Positions 7,737 to 15,542 of a DNA stretch of 57,608 nucleotides are shown one piece after another. How positions within the stretch are numbered: the stretch's first letter is position 1; every line of letters begins with the position of its first letter. A model generated the notes under the pieces. The model worked only from the letters and a program-made list of their open reading frames with translations, searched no databases and was not told the origin of the DNA. Source of the DNA: Lentisphaeria bacterium (GTDB taxonomy: Bacteria > Verrucomicrobiota > Lentisphaeria > Victivallales > Victivallaceae); contig JAFVRD010000001.1 in NCBI GenBank assembly GCA_017504435.1, forward strand, positions 1 through 57,608, in the 5' to 3' direction. Both the position numbers and the translations under genes were made by a program.

Positions 7737-9239
7737 TTATTTCAACCGCTTCATCTGCGGGAAAAGCACCACGTCACGGATGGATTCCGCACCGGTAAGG
7801 ATCATGACAAGACGGTCGATTCCCACGCCCATACCTCCGGCAGGCGGCATACCGTATTCCAAAGCGGTAAGGAAGTCCTCATCCACTTTGTTTTCCAAAG
7901 TGTCGCCCTCTGCTTTGGTCTGCTCAAACTGCTCCATGAAACGCTGACGCTGAATTATGGGGTTATTCAACTCACTGTAAGCCGGGGCGACCTCCATGCC
8001 GTTGATACCCAATTCAAAAACATCGACCAGTGACGGATCATCGGCACATGGATTGGCAAGCGGCAGCAGCTCTGCCGGGAGCCGGGTGACAAATGTCGGT
8101 TGGATATTATTGGGTTCGACCAATTTTTCATAAAGTTCATTGGTCACATCCAGATCCCGCATGGAATCATTGACATCCAAGCCCAGTTCCTGACCGCGTT
8201 TCACCCGTTCTGCCGGAGTGATATCAAACCAGTCGGCACCGCCTTTTTCTTTGACCAATTCATGATAGGTGGCACGACGGAACGGCGGCGTGAAGTCGAT
8301 GACTTTGCCGTTGCCGTGATCAATTTTAAGCGTACCGCAGACTTTCATGGCGATCGTAGAGATCATGGTCTCGATCAACTCCATCATGCCTTTGCAGTCG
8401 CTGTATGCCTGATAGATCTCCAGCATGGTAAATTCCGGATTGTGACGGCGGTCAAGACCTTCGTTGCGGAAAGAACGGTTCAATTCAAAGACCCGTTCAA
8501 AACCGCCGACCAGCAGCCGTTTCAAATAGAGTTCCGGAGCGATACGCATATAAACAGTGCTGTTGAGCGCACCGTAAAAAGTTTCAAACGGAGTTGCAGA
8601 TGCTCCTCCGGCAAGCGGCTGGAGCATCGGAGTTTCCACCTCCATAAAGCCGCGGTCGCAGAGGAAATTGCGGATCTCCCGGATGATCGCGGAGCGTTTT
8701 TTGAAAACATCTTTGACTTCCGGATTGGCGATCAGATCCAGATAACGCTGCCGGTAACGCTGCTCGACATCCACCAGACCGTGGAATTTCTCCGGCAGCG
8801 GACGCATGGATTTGGACAACAGCGTGATCTCTTTGACCCGGAGAGTGAGTTCACCGGTTTTGGTGGTAAAAAGTGTACCTTTGACACCGACGATATCGCC
8901 GATGTCCAATTTGCGGCACAGCGCAAACATCTCTTCGCTCATATCACTTTTGCCGGCGAAAAGCTGCAGTCTGCCGGTGCTGTCCCGGACATCGGCAAAA
9001 ATGGATTTACCCATACCGCGTTTGGCGGTCATACGTCCGGCGATAACGGCTTCGGGGCCGGGCAGTTCGCTTCCGGCGGGGGGCAGTTCTTTGGCGCGGA
9101 CATTTTCAATCAATTCCACATTGGGGAATGCTCCGCCGAAAGGATTGATACCGGCTTCCTGATATTCACGGATTTTGGCGAGACGCTGCTCAAACATATC
9201 CTGATTCTGAGCAGCACTGTTTTCTACGTTTTCGGACAT
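7737..9239 (-). CDS. lysS: Lysyl-tRNA synthetase, class II
   Basis: A 500-aa class II synthetase charging tRNA-Lys. The N-terminal OB-fold anticodon domain covers roughly residues 50-160 (VIAGRMTAKRGMGK), followed by class II motif 2 (RNEGLDRRHNPEFTMLE) and motif 3 (GGMGVGIDRLVM). The start at 9239 (MSENVENS) is preceded by GGAG at 8 nt; an upstream in-frame extension of 18 residues contains no conserved sequence. A consensus promoter lies at 9294-9322. First gene of the lysS-murD-DUF3842 operon. Confidence 0.95.
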   Translation of the reverse strand: MSENVENSAAQNQDMFEQRLAKIREYQEAGINPFGGAFPNVELIENVRAKELPPAGSELPGPEAVIAGRMTAKRGMGKSIFADVRDSTGRLQLFAGKSDMSEEMFALCRKLDIGDIVGVKGTLFTTKTGELTLRVKEITLLSKSMRPLPEKFHGLVDVEQRYRQRYLDLIANPEVKDVFKKRSAIIREIRNFLCDRGFMEVETPMLQPLAGGASATPFETFYGALNSTVYMRIAPELYLKRLLVGGFERVFELNRSFRNEGLDRRHNPEFTMLEIYQAYSDCKGMMELIETMISTIAMKVCGTLKIDHGNGKVIDFTPPFRRATYHELVKEKGGADWFDITPAERVKRGQELGLDVNDSMRDLDVTNELYEKLVEPNNIQPTFVTRLPAELLPLANPCADDPSLVDVFELGINGMEVAPAYSELNNPIIQRQRFMEQFEQTKAEGDTLENKVDEDFLTALEYGMPPAGGMGVGIDRLVMILTGAESIRDVVLFPQMKRLK

Positions 9240-9293
9240 AATAACTCCATCAAAAAATTCAGATTTGTTCTGCGTTATACATTCTTGGTACAT

Positions 9294-9322
9294 AATATAG
9301 CACCGTTCCGAAGTATTCGCAA
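9294..9322 (-). promoter_or_regulatory. Promoter of the lysS operon
   Basis: Minus strand TTGCGA (9317-9322), 17-nt spacer, TATATT (9294-9299), about 55 nt upstream of the lysS start. Confidence 0.75.
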
Positions 9323-9338
9323 CACCGGAAACGTTTTA

Positions 9339-10538
9339 TTACGCATGAAAATCCCGCATCACCTGCTGCTGGATGCAGATATTGCCGAATGCCGATGCTT
9401 CAGAATTACCGAAAGCCAGCGGCGCACTCAGTTCCCGGGCGATCAATTCTCTTATCAGCGGGCTGCTGCTGGCTCCGCCGACCAGAACGACCCTCTTGAA
9501 CTCCTTATCAAATGATTTGACCGCCTCTCCCAGCCGTTTTGCCACTCCCCGCAGCAGCAGCGCGGTAACATCACCGGGGGCAAGAGGTCTGCCGATCAAT
9601 TCAAATATCGCATCTTCCATATTTTCCGGAGAGAAAAGCGACGGTTCATCCGGGTTGATACTGCCGGTGACCGCAGAATTTGCCGCTGCCGCATCCAACG
9701 CCGGATAACCGGGGAAATCTCCGCGTTCTTTCCAGAGTTTCACGCATTGCTGAAACGGCCACATGCCCATGCCTCCGGCGGTGCGCGCCGATTTATGCCC
9801 CGGCAGCGGCAGCAGACCGAAATTTTCCGGTACAGGATCGTTTTTATCCCACGGTTCAGCCATCATAAACCAGGTTCCCAGAGAGATGAGCAATTCATCA
9901 TTCTGCACATTTCCGCCGACATAAGCTGCCGCAGTGTCATGTCCGGCTCCGGAAACCACCGGAACTCCGGCAAGCTTCGGCAACGCCGGATGATTGATCG
10001 TTCCGATGACTTCACTGTCCGCCATTCTGCCGAACAATTCATAGTCACACGGCAGTTTTGAAAATGCCGTCAGCGTATAATTGCTCCGTGCCGCGCCGCA
10101 CAGACAGTGGTGGATCAAATCAGATATATGGAGCATACAATGAGCTTTTTTACGCAATTCCGGAAATTTCTGTTCAATATATTCCAAGCGGGCTTTGGTA
10201 TGGATCTCGCTGTTTTTGTCCCGGTAGGAAAACGGATCGTGAACCAGTTTGCCGCTTTCATCAAGAAAACCGAAATCCTGCGCCCAGGAATCACAACTTA
10301 CCGATACGATGTTATCTGCCGCCGCATCAAGCTTGCTCAAACCTTCAATGACCCCGGCACTCAACTGTTCAAAATCCCAGAATATTCCTTTTTCGGCATG
10401 CAGCATCGGAGTCGGGAAACGGTGGATCTCCCGCAAATTACCGCTGCCGTCACCGAGCATCACCCGACCGCTGGTCGCTCCCAGGTCGATCGCAGCATAA
10501 ACCGCCGGACGTCCGTTTCGAAAAAGTATATCGCTCAT
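9339..10538 (-). CDS. rhaB: Rhamnulokinase-like FGGY carbohydrate kinase
   Basis: A 399-aa sugar kinase of the FGGY/actin-fold superfamily. The first phosphate loop is AAIDLGATSGRVMLG, followed by the RhaB-like EIHRFPTPML; later blocks are CDSWAQDFGFLD, GAGHDTAAAY, SLGTWFMM and, at the C-terminus, VVLVGGASSSPLI. These match rhamnulokinases better than xylulo- or glycerol kinases, but the protein is shorter than E. coli RhaB (489 aa) and the substrate is inferred. The start MSDILFRNG is preceded by AGGAG; a longer upstream frame is not supported. It is transcribed divergently from the aminotransferase gene. With rhaA at 2823 it would complete the first two steps of rhamnose use. Confidence 0.72.
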   Translation of the reverse strand: MSDILFRNGRPAVYAAIDLGATSGRVMLGDGSGNLREIHRFPTPMLHAEKGIFWDFEQLSAGVIEGLSKLDAAADNIVSVSCDSWAQDFGFLDESGKLVHDPFSYRDKNSEIHTKARLEYIEQKFPELRKKAHCMLHISDLIHHCLCGAARSNYTLTAFSKLPCDYELFGRMADSEVIGTINHPALPKLAGVPVVSGAGHDTAAAYVGGNVQNDELLISLGTWFMMAEPWDKNDPVPENFGLLPLPGHKSARTAGGMGMWPFQQCVKLWKERGDFPGYPALDAAAANSAVTGSINPDEPSLFSPENMEDAIFELIGRPLAPGDVTALLLRGVAKRLGEAVKSFDKEFKRVVLVGGASSSPLIRELIARELSAPLAFGNSEASAFGNICIQQQVMRDFHA

Positions 10539-10593
10539 AACCACTCCTGAATATTGTATAATAAAACGCTTCATTACAAATTCACACCCGGAT

Positions 10594-10622
10594 AATATAG
10601 CATAACAGAAGAGTGCTTTCAA
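10594..10622 (-). promoter_or_regulatory. Promoter of the rhamnulokinase-like gene
   Basis: Minus strand TTGAAA (10617-10622), 17-nt spacer, TATATT (10594-10599). Confidence 0.72.
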
Positions 10623-10685
10623 CCCTGAAAAAATAGAGCAAATGAACTTTTTGCGCATTTTTAGCTGTTTTTTTGATTTTTTAGC

Positions 10686-10714
10686 TTGCTTTATCAAAAC
10701 AATTATGCTACATT
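10686..10714 (+). promoter_or_regulatory. Promoter of the aminotransferase-SDR operon
   Basis: TTGCTT (10686-10691), 17-nt spacer, TACATT (10709-10714). The start codon follows about 85 nt later. It is divergent from the kinase promoter, with about 60 nt between the two -35 boxes. Confidence 0.65.
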
Positions 10715-10799
10715 AAGCAATGTAAGAGAATTTGAAGAGCTTTTATCATTCAAACGTGCGCCGGTTTTCCGGGGCAAAAATTTTTCAAGGAGGTCTTTT

Positions 10800-12125
10800 A
10801 TGGACAAAATGTTGGAGCGCATCTACAGCATGACCAACCGTGAACTCGAAGAGTGCGCGGCTCATCTCTCTCTTGGCGGCGGAACCCGCGGAGGCCCGGT
10901 TCTCGATCACGGTAAAGGTGTCCGGGTCTGGGACGTCAACGGCAAAGATTACATCGACTGCACCAGCCAGAGCTGGGCTTTGCTGCTGGGATATTGCAAC
11001 GAAGATATCAATCAGGTCATCCGTGAACACTCTTCCAATATGACCCACATCCACCAGGGTTTCGACAACAAAGTCCGTTTCTATCTCGCCCGTGAATTGG
11101 CGAAACATGCTCCGGAAGGCATGAACCGCGTTTCTTTCACCGTCGGCGGCGGTCCGGCGATCGAAGCGGCAATGAAAATCGCTTTCAAAAACGTCCAGCC
11201 CAGCCGGGAATTCGTCACTCTGTTTGACAGCTATCACGGTTCCACCCTCGGTTCCATGGGAGCTTCCTGGATCTCAACTAAAAGCGTCGGCAAATTTTTC
11301 GGCGGCAGCCGTTTCCTGCCCCTGACCCGCGCTTTCGTCCGCATCCCCAACCCTGTGACCTACCGTAACCCGTTGGGCGTGGATACTGAAGAATATATCG
11401 ACATCTGCTTGAAAATGACCCGCGAGATCTTCCAGCGCGGTGTCGCCGGCAAACCCGCCGGTGTCATCGTCGAACCCATCCAGGCTTCCGCCGGACAGCT
11501 GATCCTGCCCAAACGTTATCTGCAGGAACTCCGCGCCCTCTGCGATGAGTTTGAAACTCTGCTGATCTTTGATGAGATCCAGACCTACGGCCGTATCGGT
11601 GAAACTTTTGCCGCCAACTACTTCGGCGTCACTCCGGATATCATCTGCCTGGGTAAATCTGTCGGTGCCGGTCTGCCGCTGGCTGCGATCATTATTCATG
11701 ACAAACTGGAAGGTTTCTCACCGGACAGCGAAGAACTTCACACATTCGCCAACCCGACCCTCTCCATGGCATGCGCCGCCAAACAGCTCGAATTGTTCGA
11801 CAACGGCGTGTTGGAAAATGGACGCAACATGGGTAAATACCTCGGCGACGGTCTGAAAAAACTTCAGGAAAAATATCCCCAGATCGGCGATGTCCGTCAG
11901 CTCGGTATGCACATCGGTGTGGAATTCGCAGATGAAAAACTCAATCCGATGACTGAAGAAGCCACCAAGATCCGTACGGTCGGATTCAAAAACGGTCTGA
12001 TTCTCGGTACCGGCGGTGTCCGTAAAAACGTTCTCAAAGTCAAACCGCCCATGATCATCAATCAGGCGGAATGCGATGAGATCCTGGAGAAATTTGAAGC
12101 ATCTGTCAAAGAGGTGCTGGGATGA
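10800..12125 (+). CDS. Class III (PLP-dependent) aminotransferase
   Basis: A 441-aa aminotransferase of the class III group (ornithine/4-aminobutyrate type). The cofactor-site signature is LLIFDEIQTYGR (Asp258) followed by the Schiff-base lysine in IICLGKSVGAG (Lys286); the glycine-rich phosphate region is TVGGGPAIEAAMKIA. The amino donor and acceptor are not predictable. The start at 10800 has a perfect AAGGAGG at 10787-10793; a longer frame from 10686 would begin inside the promoter. The SDR gene overlaps its end by 4 nt, so the two enzymes probably act in one pathway, for example turnover of an amino sugar or amino polyol. That pathway is an inference. Confidence 0.85.
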   Translation: MDKMLERIYSMTNRELEECAAHLSLGGGTRGGPVLDHGKGVRVWDVNGKDYIDCTSQSWALLLGYCNEDINQVIREHSSNMTHIHQGFDNKVRFYLARELAKHAPEGMNRVSFTVGGGPAIEAAMKIAFKNVQPSREFVTLFDSYHGSTLGSMGASWISTKSVGKFFGGSRFLPLTRAFVRIPNPVTYRNPLGVDTEEYIDICLKMTREIFQRGVAGKPAGVIVEPIQASAGQLILPKRYLQELRALCDEFETLLIFDEIQTYGRIGETFAANYFGVTPDIICLGKSVGAGLPLAAIIIHDKLEGFSPDSEELHTFANPTLSMACAAKQLELFDNGVLENGRNMGKYLGDGLKKLQEKYPQIGDVRQLGMHIGVEFADEKLNPMTEEATKIRTVGFKNGLILGTGGVRKNVLKVKPPMIINQAECDEILEKFEASVKEVLG

Positions 12126-12895
12126 AACTCGACCTCACCAACCGCAAAACTCTCGTGATCGGCGGTGCACGCGGCATCGGAGCGGCTATCGTCCGCTTCT
12201 GTGCCGATGCCGGCAGTGCCGTGGCATGGAGTTATCTGGATTGTGAAGCCGACCGCAAAGCTACTGAAGCTCTCCTCGCAGAGCTTCAGGGCAAAGGTGT
12301 CAACGCCATTGCCTTTCCGGCTGATTGCACCAGCGAAGCTGATACCGTGAAACTCTATGAGCAGATCACTGCCCGGTGGGGTGAATTGGACAGTCTGGTC
12401 TACAGTGCCGGATTCACCAATCCGATGAATTTCTGCGACATCAGTTTTGACAACTGGCGCAAAGTGGTCGACATCAACCTCAACGGAGCATTTCTCGCCA
12501 TCCGCGAATCCATTCCGCTGATGCGCAAAGCCGGTAAAGGTGCTATCGTAATCATCGGTTCGGCAGCTATCGTTGCCGGCGGCGGCGGCAGACCTGACTA
12601 CGCGGCTGCCAAAGCCGGTCTGGAAGGTCTCAACCGGGCAGTCACCAAGAATTTCGCCCCGGAAAATATCCGTTGCAATATTGTCCATCCGTCCCTGATC
12701 GAAACGGATTTGCTCAAACAACGGCACCCCGATCCGGAAAAACGTAAAGAACTGGGCAACAAAGAAGTTCCCCTGCGCCGTCTGGGCCAGCCGGAAGATA
12801 TCGCATCTGCGACAATCTTTTTGCTCTCCGATGCTGCCAGTTATATAACCGGTCAGAGTCTCTACGTTGACGGCGGCAGAACTTTCTGCAAATAA
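12122..12895 (+). CDS. Short-chain dehydrogenase/reductase
   Basis: A 257-aa classical SDR oxidoreductase. The nucleotide-binding motif is GGARGIG (14-20), and the catalytic set is Asn119, Ser147, Tyr160 and Lys164 (YAAAK). The usual NAG motif reads SAG (95-97). It presumably oxidises or reduces a sugar or alcohol with NAD(P). It is translationally coupled to the aminotransferase by ATGA and followed by an intrinsic terminator, so the pair is a two-gene operon. The substrate is unknown. Confidence 0.88.
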   Translation: MKLDLTNRKTLVIGGARGIGAAIVRFCADAGSAVAWSYLDCEADRKATEALLAELQGKGVNAIAFPADCTSEADTVKLYEQITARWGELDSLVYSAGFTNPMNFCDISFDNWRKVVDINLNGAFLAIRESIPLMRKAGKGAIVIIGSAAIVAGGGGRPDYAAAKAGLEGLNRAVTKNFAPENIRCNIVHPSLIETDLLKQRHPDPEKRKELGNKEVPLRRLGQPEDIASATIFLLSDAASYITGQSLYVDGGRTFCK

Positions 12896-12936
12896 CTCTG
12901 CACAGCTCTTTTGAGAGATGTAAATACGGTTCTGCG

Positions 12937-12966
12937 GGGAAGCTACCTTTGGAGCTTCCCTGTTTC
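12937..12966 (+). terminator. Intrinsic terminator after the SDR gene
   Basis: Perfect 8-bp stem GGGAAGCT / AGCTTCCC (12937-12944, 12953-12960) with an 8-nt loop, followed by TGTTTCC. The trailing T run is weak. Confidence 0.65.
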
Positions 12967-13113
12967 CGGTCTTTCAAAAATTTGTAAATGGAATTGTTTT
13001 TATCGTTATGAATAAAAGCAATTCTGTTTTTTTATGCTCAGGCAACCGCAAAAAAAGAGCATGCTTCGGGAAAGTTTTTCAGGAGGGATTTACAACTATT
13101 TTTTTATTTTATA

Positions 13114-13142
13114 TTGTAAAATGCACCAAAGAATGCTATATT
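13114..13142 (+). promoter_or_regulatory. Promoter of the IclR regulator gene
   Basis: TTGTAA (13114-13119), 17-nt spacer, TATATT (13137-13142), followed 20 nt later by AGGAGGTGA and the GTG start. Confidence 0.72.
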
Positions 13143-13173
13143 TTCTCAGCAGATAAGATACAGGAGGTGACAG

Positions 13174-13917
13174 GTGATACAGGTAATTGAACGGGTGTTC
13201 CGGATCATGGAGGAATTGAGTCTGGACGGTGAAGTTTCGCTGGAGGCTCTGGCAAGAATTTCAAAACTGAATAAAGGTACGCTCTGCAACATCCTCCGGT
13301 CGCTGATCGAATTGGGTTATGCCCGCCGCACCCGTGAAGGTCATTATCAGCTGTCCGACAAGATCAAAGAACTGGCACAGGGCAATGACATTTCTCCGGC
13401 GGCATTGGAAAAAATGCAGAATTGCGTCATATCTCTGGCGGAAGCCACCGGCGAATCCGGAGTCATCGGCATATTGCGCCACACCAAAGTTGCCATTGCT
13501 GCCCAAGCCCAGTATCAGCGCAGTCTGATGGTGAATACTCACGAAATATATGCCGGGTTATCTCTGTTCGGCAGTGTCACCGGCAGAATTCTGTTTGCTT
13601 ATGTTTCGCCGGAAGAACGGTCATTGATCTGCCGCCAGACCGGATTTCCCGGAGCACTCTGGGATGATGCTGATTCGCCGGAAAAAGTTGAAACTGTCTG
13701 CGCCGCCGTCCGGAGCAAAAAAATTACCATTATGGAAAATCCGGCGACCGAAATCATCTCATTTGCAGTGCCGGTAACATTCGGAGAAAAAACCATTTCG
13801 CTCGGTTTGACCATGCCGCTGTTCCGCTGCAATACCGCAGAACGCAAACGCATTGTAAAAATCCTCAAAGAACACGCCGCACTGCTGAGCAGCACATTGT
13901 GTCCCAAAACAAAATAA
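13174..13917 (+). CDS. IclR-family transcriptional regulator
   Basis: A 247-aa regulator. Residues 1-60 form the winged helix-turn-helix (LEALARISKLNKGTLCNILRSLIELGY), and residues 75-240 form the IclR effector-binding domain, with the typical segments around GRILFAYVSPEE and ISFAVPV. The start is GTG at 13174, preceded by a perfect AGGAGGTGA. It stands alone between the aminotransferase/SDR operon and the Gfo/GH36 genes, so it is a good candidate to control one or both by sensing a sugar-derived metabolite; no operator was identified. Confidence 0.9.
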   Translation: MIQVIERVFRIMEELSLDGEVSLEALARISKLNKGTLCNILRSLIELGYARRTREGHYQLSDKIKELAQGNDISPAALEKMQNCVISLAEATGESGVIGILRHTKVAIAAQAQYQRSLMVNTHEIYAGLSLFGSVTGRILFAYVSPEERSLICRQTGFPGALWDDADSPEKVETVCAAVRSKKITIMENPATEIISFAVPVTFGEKTISLGLTMPLFRCNTAERKRIVKILKEHAALLSSTLCPKTK

Positions 13918-13961
13918 AAAACGGCTGCTTCCCGGAAGAGCCTTGCCCGTCGATACAAAAA

Positions 13962-13999
13962 GGGCTGCCACTTACCATTTTGAGTTACAGCGGCAGCCC
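13962..13999 (-). terminator. Terminator between convergent genes
   Basis: Stem GGGCTGCC / GGCAGCCC with a 22-nt loop. On the minus strand the stem is followed by TTTTTGT, so it mainly serves the Gfo/Idh gene; on the plus strand it is followed by GATTTTGATT. Confidence 0.75.
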
Positions 14000-14019
14000 G
14001 ATTTTGATTCAAAGCGGAT

Positions 14020-15282
14020 TTACTTTATATCGCAAACGATACCTTTGCGGCGGGATTCTTCTGCGGCAAAGACCATCAGATGGCTTTCCAGTGTTTCATC
14101 AATGCCGGTCAAAATCAGCGACTGATCATTATTTGCCAGAGCGGCAATAAAGTTGTCCATCAGACCGAAGTCGCCGCCGCCGTGTCCGGTAAGGATGCCT
14201 CCGTCATTGGCGGTTTCAGTATCAATGACTTTTTCGCTGTCATCCAGGAAGTGACGGACTTTCACAAAACGGCCGTCCGTTTCCAATTCGCCGTGAGAAC
14301 CGAAAATCCGGGTATGGCGGCTGCCGTGGAAATTGAATCCGGTCATCAGCATCTGCGCCGTGGAGCCGTCTTCAAAGGTCATATTGACGATCTGATTGTC
14401 GACCACATCATTGTCGCAGGCATACACACACCGTCCGTAGGGACCGTTTTTGAGCGCATCATCAAGAGAGTTTCTATCAATTACCGGAGCAAGCACGCTG
14501 ACGGGCCATTTGTCATGACCTTTGCACAGCCGGTCGCGGAAATAGATTTTTTTGGCAGAGTACGGGCAGAAAGATTCGACCACTTCCGGACAATCCACAC
14601 AACGGTCGGCGGCACCGGCGGGTTTTTCCGAGGCCCGGAAATGACGGGTGGAACCGAAAGAGTGGATGCGGGAACATTTTTTACCCATGATGCCCCGGAG
14701 CCAGTCGATATCGTGGCAGCTTTTTGCCAGCAGCATGAAACTGGATTCAGCCTCATTCCGCCAATTGCCGCGGACAAAGGAGTGAGCCTGATGCCAGTAG
14801 CCCAACGGTTCAAGGTGCTGAATAGTCATGATCTCACCGATCTCGCCGGATTTAAGGATATTGCGGACGGCTTCGGTGTATTTGGTATAACGCAGCACAT
14901 GGCAGACCGCAAACATAACTCCGGCCTCTTTGACCGCTGCAACGATACGGCGGCAGGATTCGGCAGTCGGAGCCATGGGTTTTTCCAACAGGATGTTATA
15001 ACCGCATTTGGCACAGGCGACCGCAGGGCCTTCATGGAGATTATCCTGGGTGGAAATGATCACACCATCACACATTTTCGGCTGGGCAACAAAATCTTCG
15101 TAACATTTGAACCGCTTTTCAGCAGGAATATTGTAAAGATCGCCCATCTTATTGCGCCGGAAATCATCCGGGTCTGCAACTGCAACGACCTGCATTCTTT
15201 CGGGATATTTACCGGCAAAAGAAGCATAACCGAATCCGCGCGCACCGGCGCCGATGACTGCCATAGTTACTGGTTTAGCCAT
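14020..15282 (-). CDS. Gfo/Idh/MocA-family oxidoreductase
   Basis: A 420-aa NAD(P)-dependent sugar oxidoreductase. The N-terminal Rossmann loop is MAVIGAGARGFGYAS, with the family-defining NILLEKPMAPT near residue 100 and the active-site-like CHDIDWL near residue 200. Cys-rich stretches (DRCVDCPEVVESFCPYS) in the middle recall a metal or structural cysteine cluster found in some long members of the family. It probably oxidises a sugar, inositol or sugar acid. It is divergent from the GH36 alpha-galactosidase with separate promoters, which suggests a shared role in oligosaccharide use. AAAGGA precedes the ATG. Confidence 0.88.
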   Translation of the reverse strand: MAKPVTMAVIGAGARGFGYASFAGKYPERMQVVAVADPDDFRRNKMGDLYNIPAEKRFKCYEDFVAQPKMCDGVIISTQDNLHEGPAVACAKCGYNILLEKPMAPTAESCRRIVAAVKEAGVMFAVCHVLRYTKYTEAVRNILKSGEIGEIMTIQHLEPLGYWHQAHSFVRGNWRNEAESSFMLLAKSCHDIDWLRGIMGKKCSRIHSFGSTRHFRASEKPAGAADRCVDCPEVVESFCPYSAKKIYFRDRLCKGHDKWPVSVLAPVIDRNSLDDALKNGPYGRCVYACDNDVVDNQIVNMTFEDGSTAQMLMTGFNFHGSRHTRIFGSHGELETDGRFVKVRHFLDDSEKVIDTETANDGGILTGHGGGDFGLMDNFIAALANNDQSLILTGIDETLESHLMVFAAEESRRKGIVCDIK

Positions 15283-15334
15283 AATGATCTGTCCTTTTTA
15301 TATAATTTTTACAAGTTCAGTGTACTGCTGGAAT

Positions 15335-15363
15335 AAAATACACGCCGATTCAGCTTAAAGCAA
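15335..15363 (-). promoter_or_regulatory. Promoter of the Gfo/Idh gene
   Basis: Minus strand TTGCTT (15358-15363), 17-nt spacer, TATTTT (15335-15340). Confidence 0.62.
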
Positions 15364-15469
15364 ATATTTTTTTATGAAAAATATGATTAAATCCATGTAC
15401 TTTATTTGCAACGGACATATATCAATTTCAATCAGCACGCTTTTTTTTGCGTTTTTTCCCATCCGGGAA

Positions 15470-15498
15470 TTGCAATGGCAAAATATTTGTTTCATATT
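15470..15498 (+). promoter_or_regulatory. Promoter of the GH36 gene
   Basis: TTGCAA (15470-15475), 17-nt spacer, CATATT (15493-15498), 45 nt before the start at 15543. Confidence 0.62.
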
Positions 15499-15542
15499 AA
15501 GCAACAGAAAAAAATCTTTCAAAAACAATAAGGAATGTCGAT

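Noticed and set aside
6903-8033. A 376-codon plus-strand frame opposite murD and the lysS end
   Set aside because: Antisense to murD, which has complete Mur ligase motifs; the translation is rich in Arg/His/Gln as expected for a shadow.
8100-9515. A 471-codon plus-strand open frame opposite lysS
   Set aside because: It lies antisense to a clear LysS and its translation has no recognisable fold; long antisense frames are expected in GC-balanced genes with strong codon bias.
13008-13190. A 60-codon plus-strand frame before the IclR gene
   Set aside because: It contains the IclR promoter and overlaps the IclR start; no conserved sequence.
14080-15336. A 418-codon plus-strand frame opposite the Gfo/Idh gene
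   Set aside because: The minus-strand gene carries the family motifs, a ribosome site and a promoter; the plus frame has none of these.
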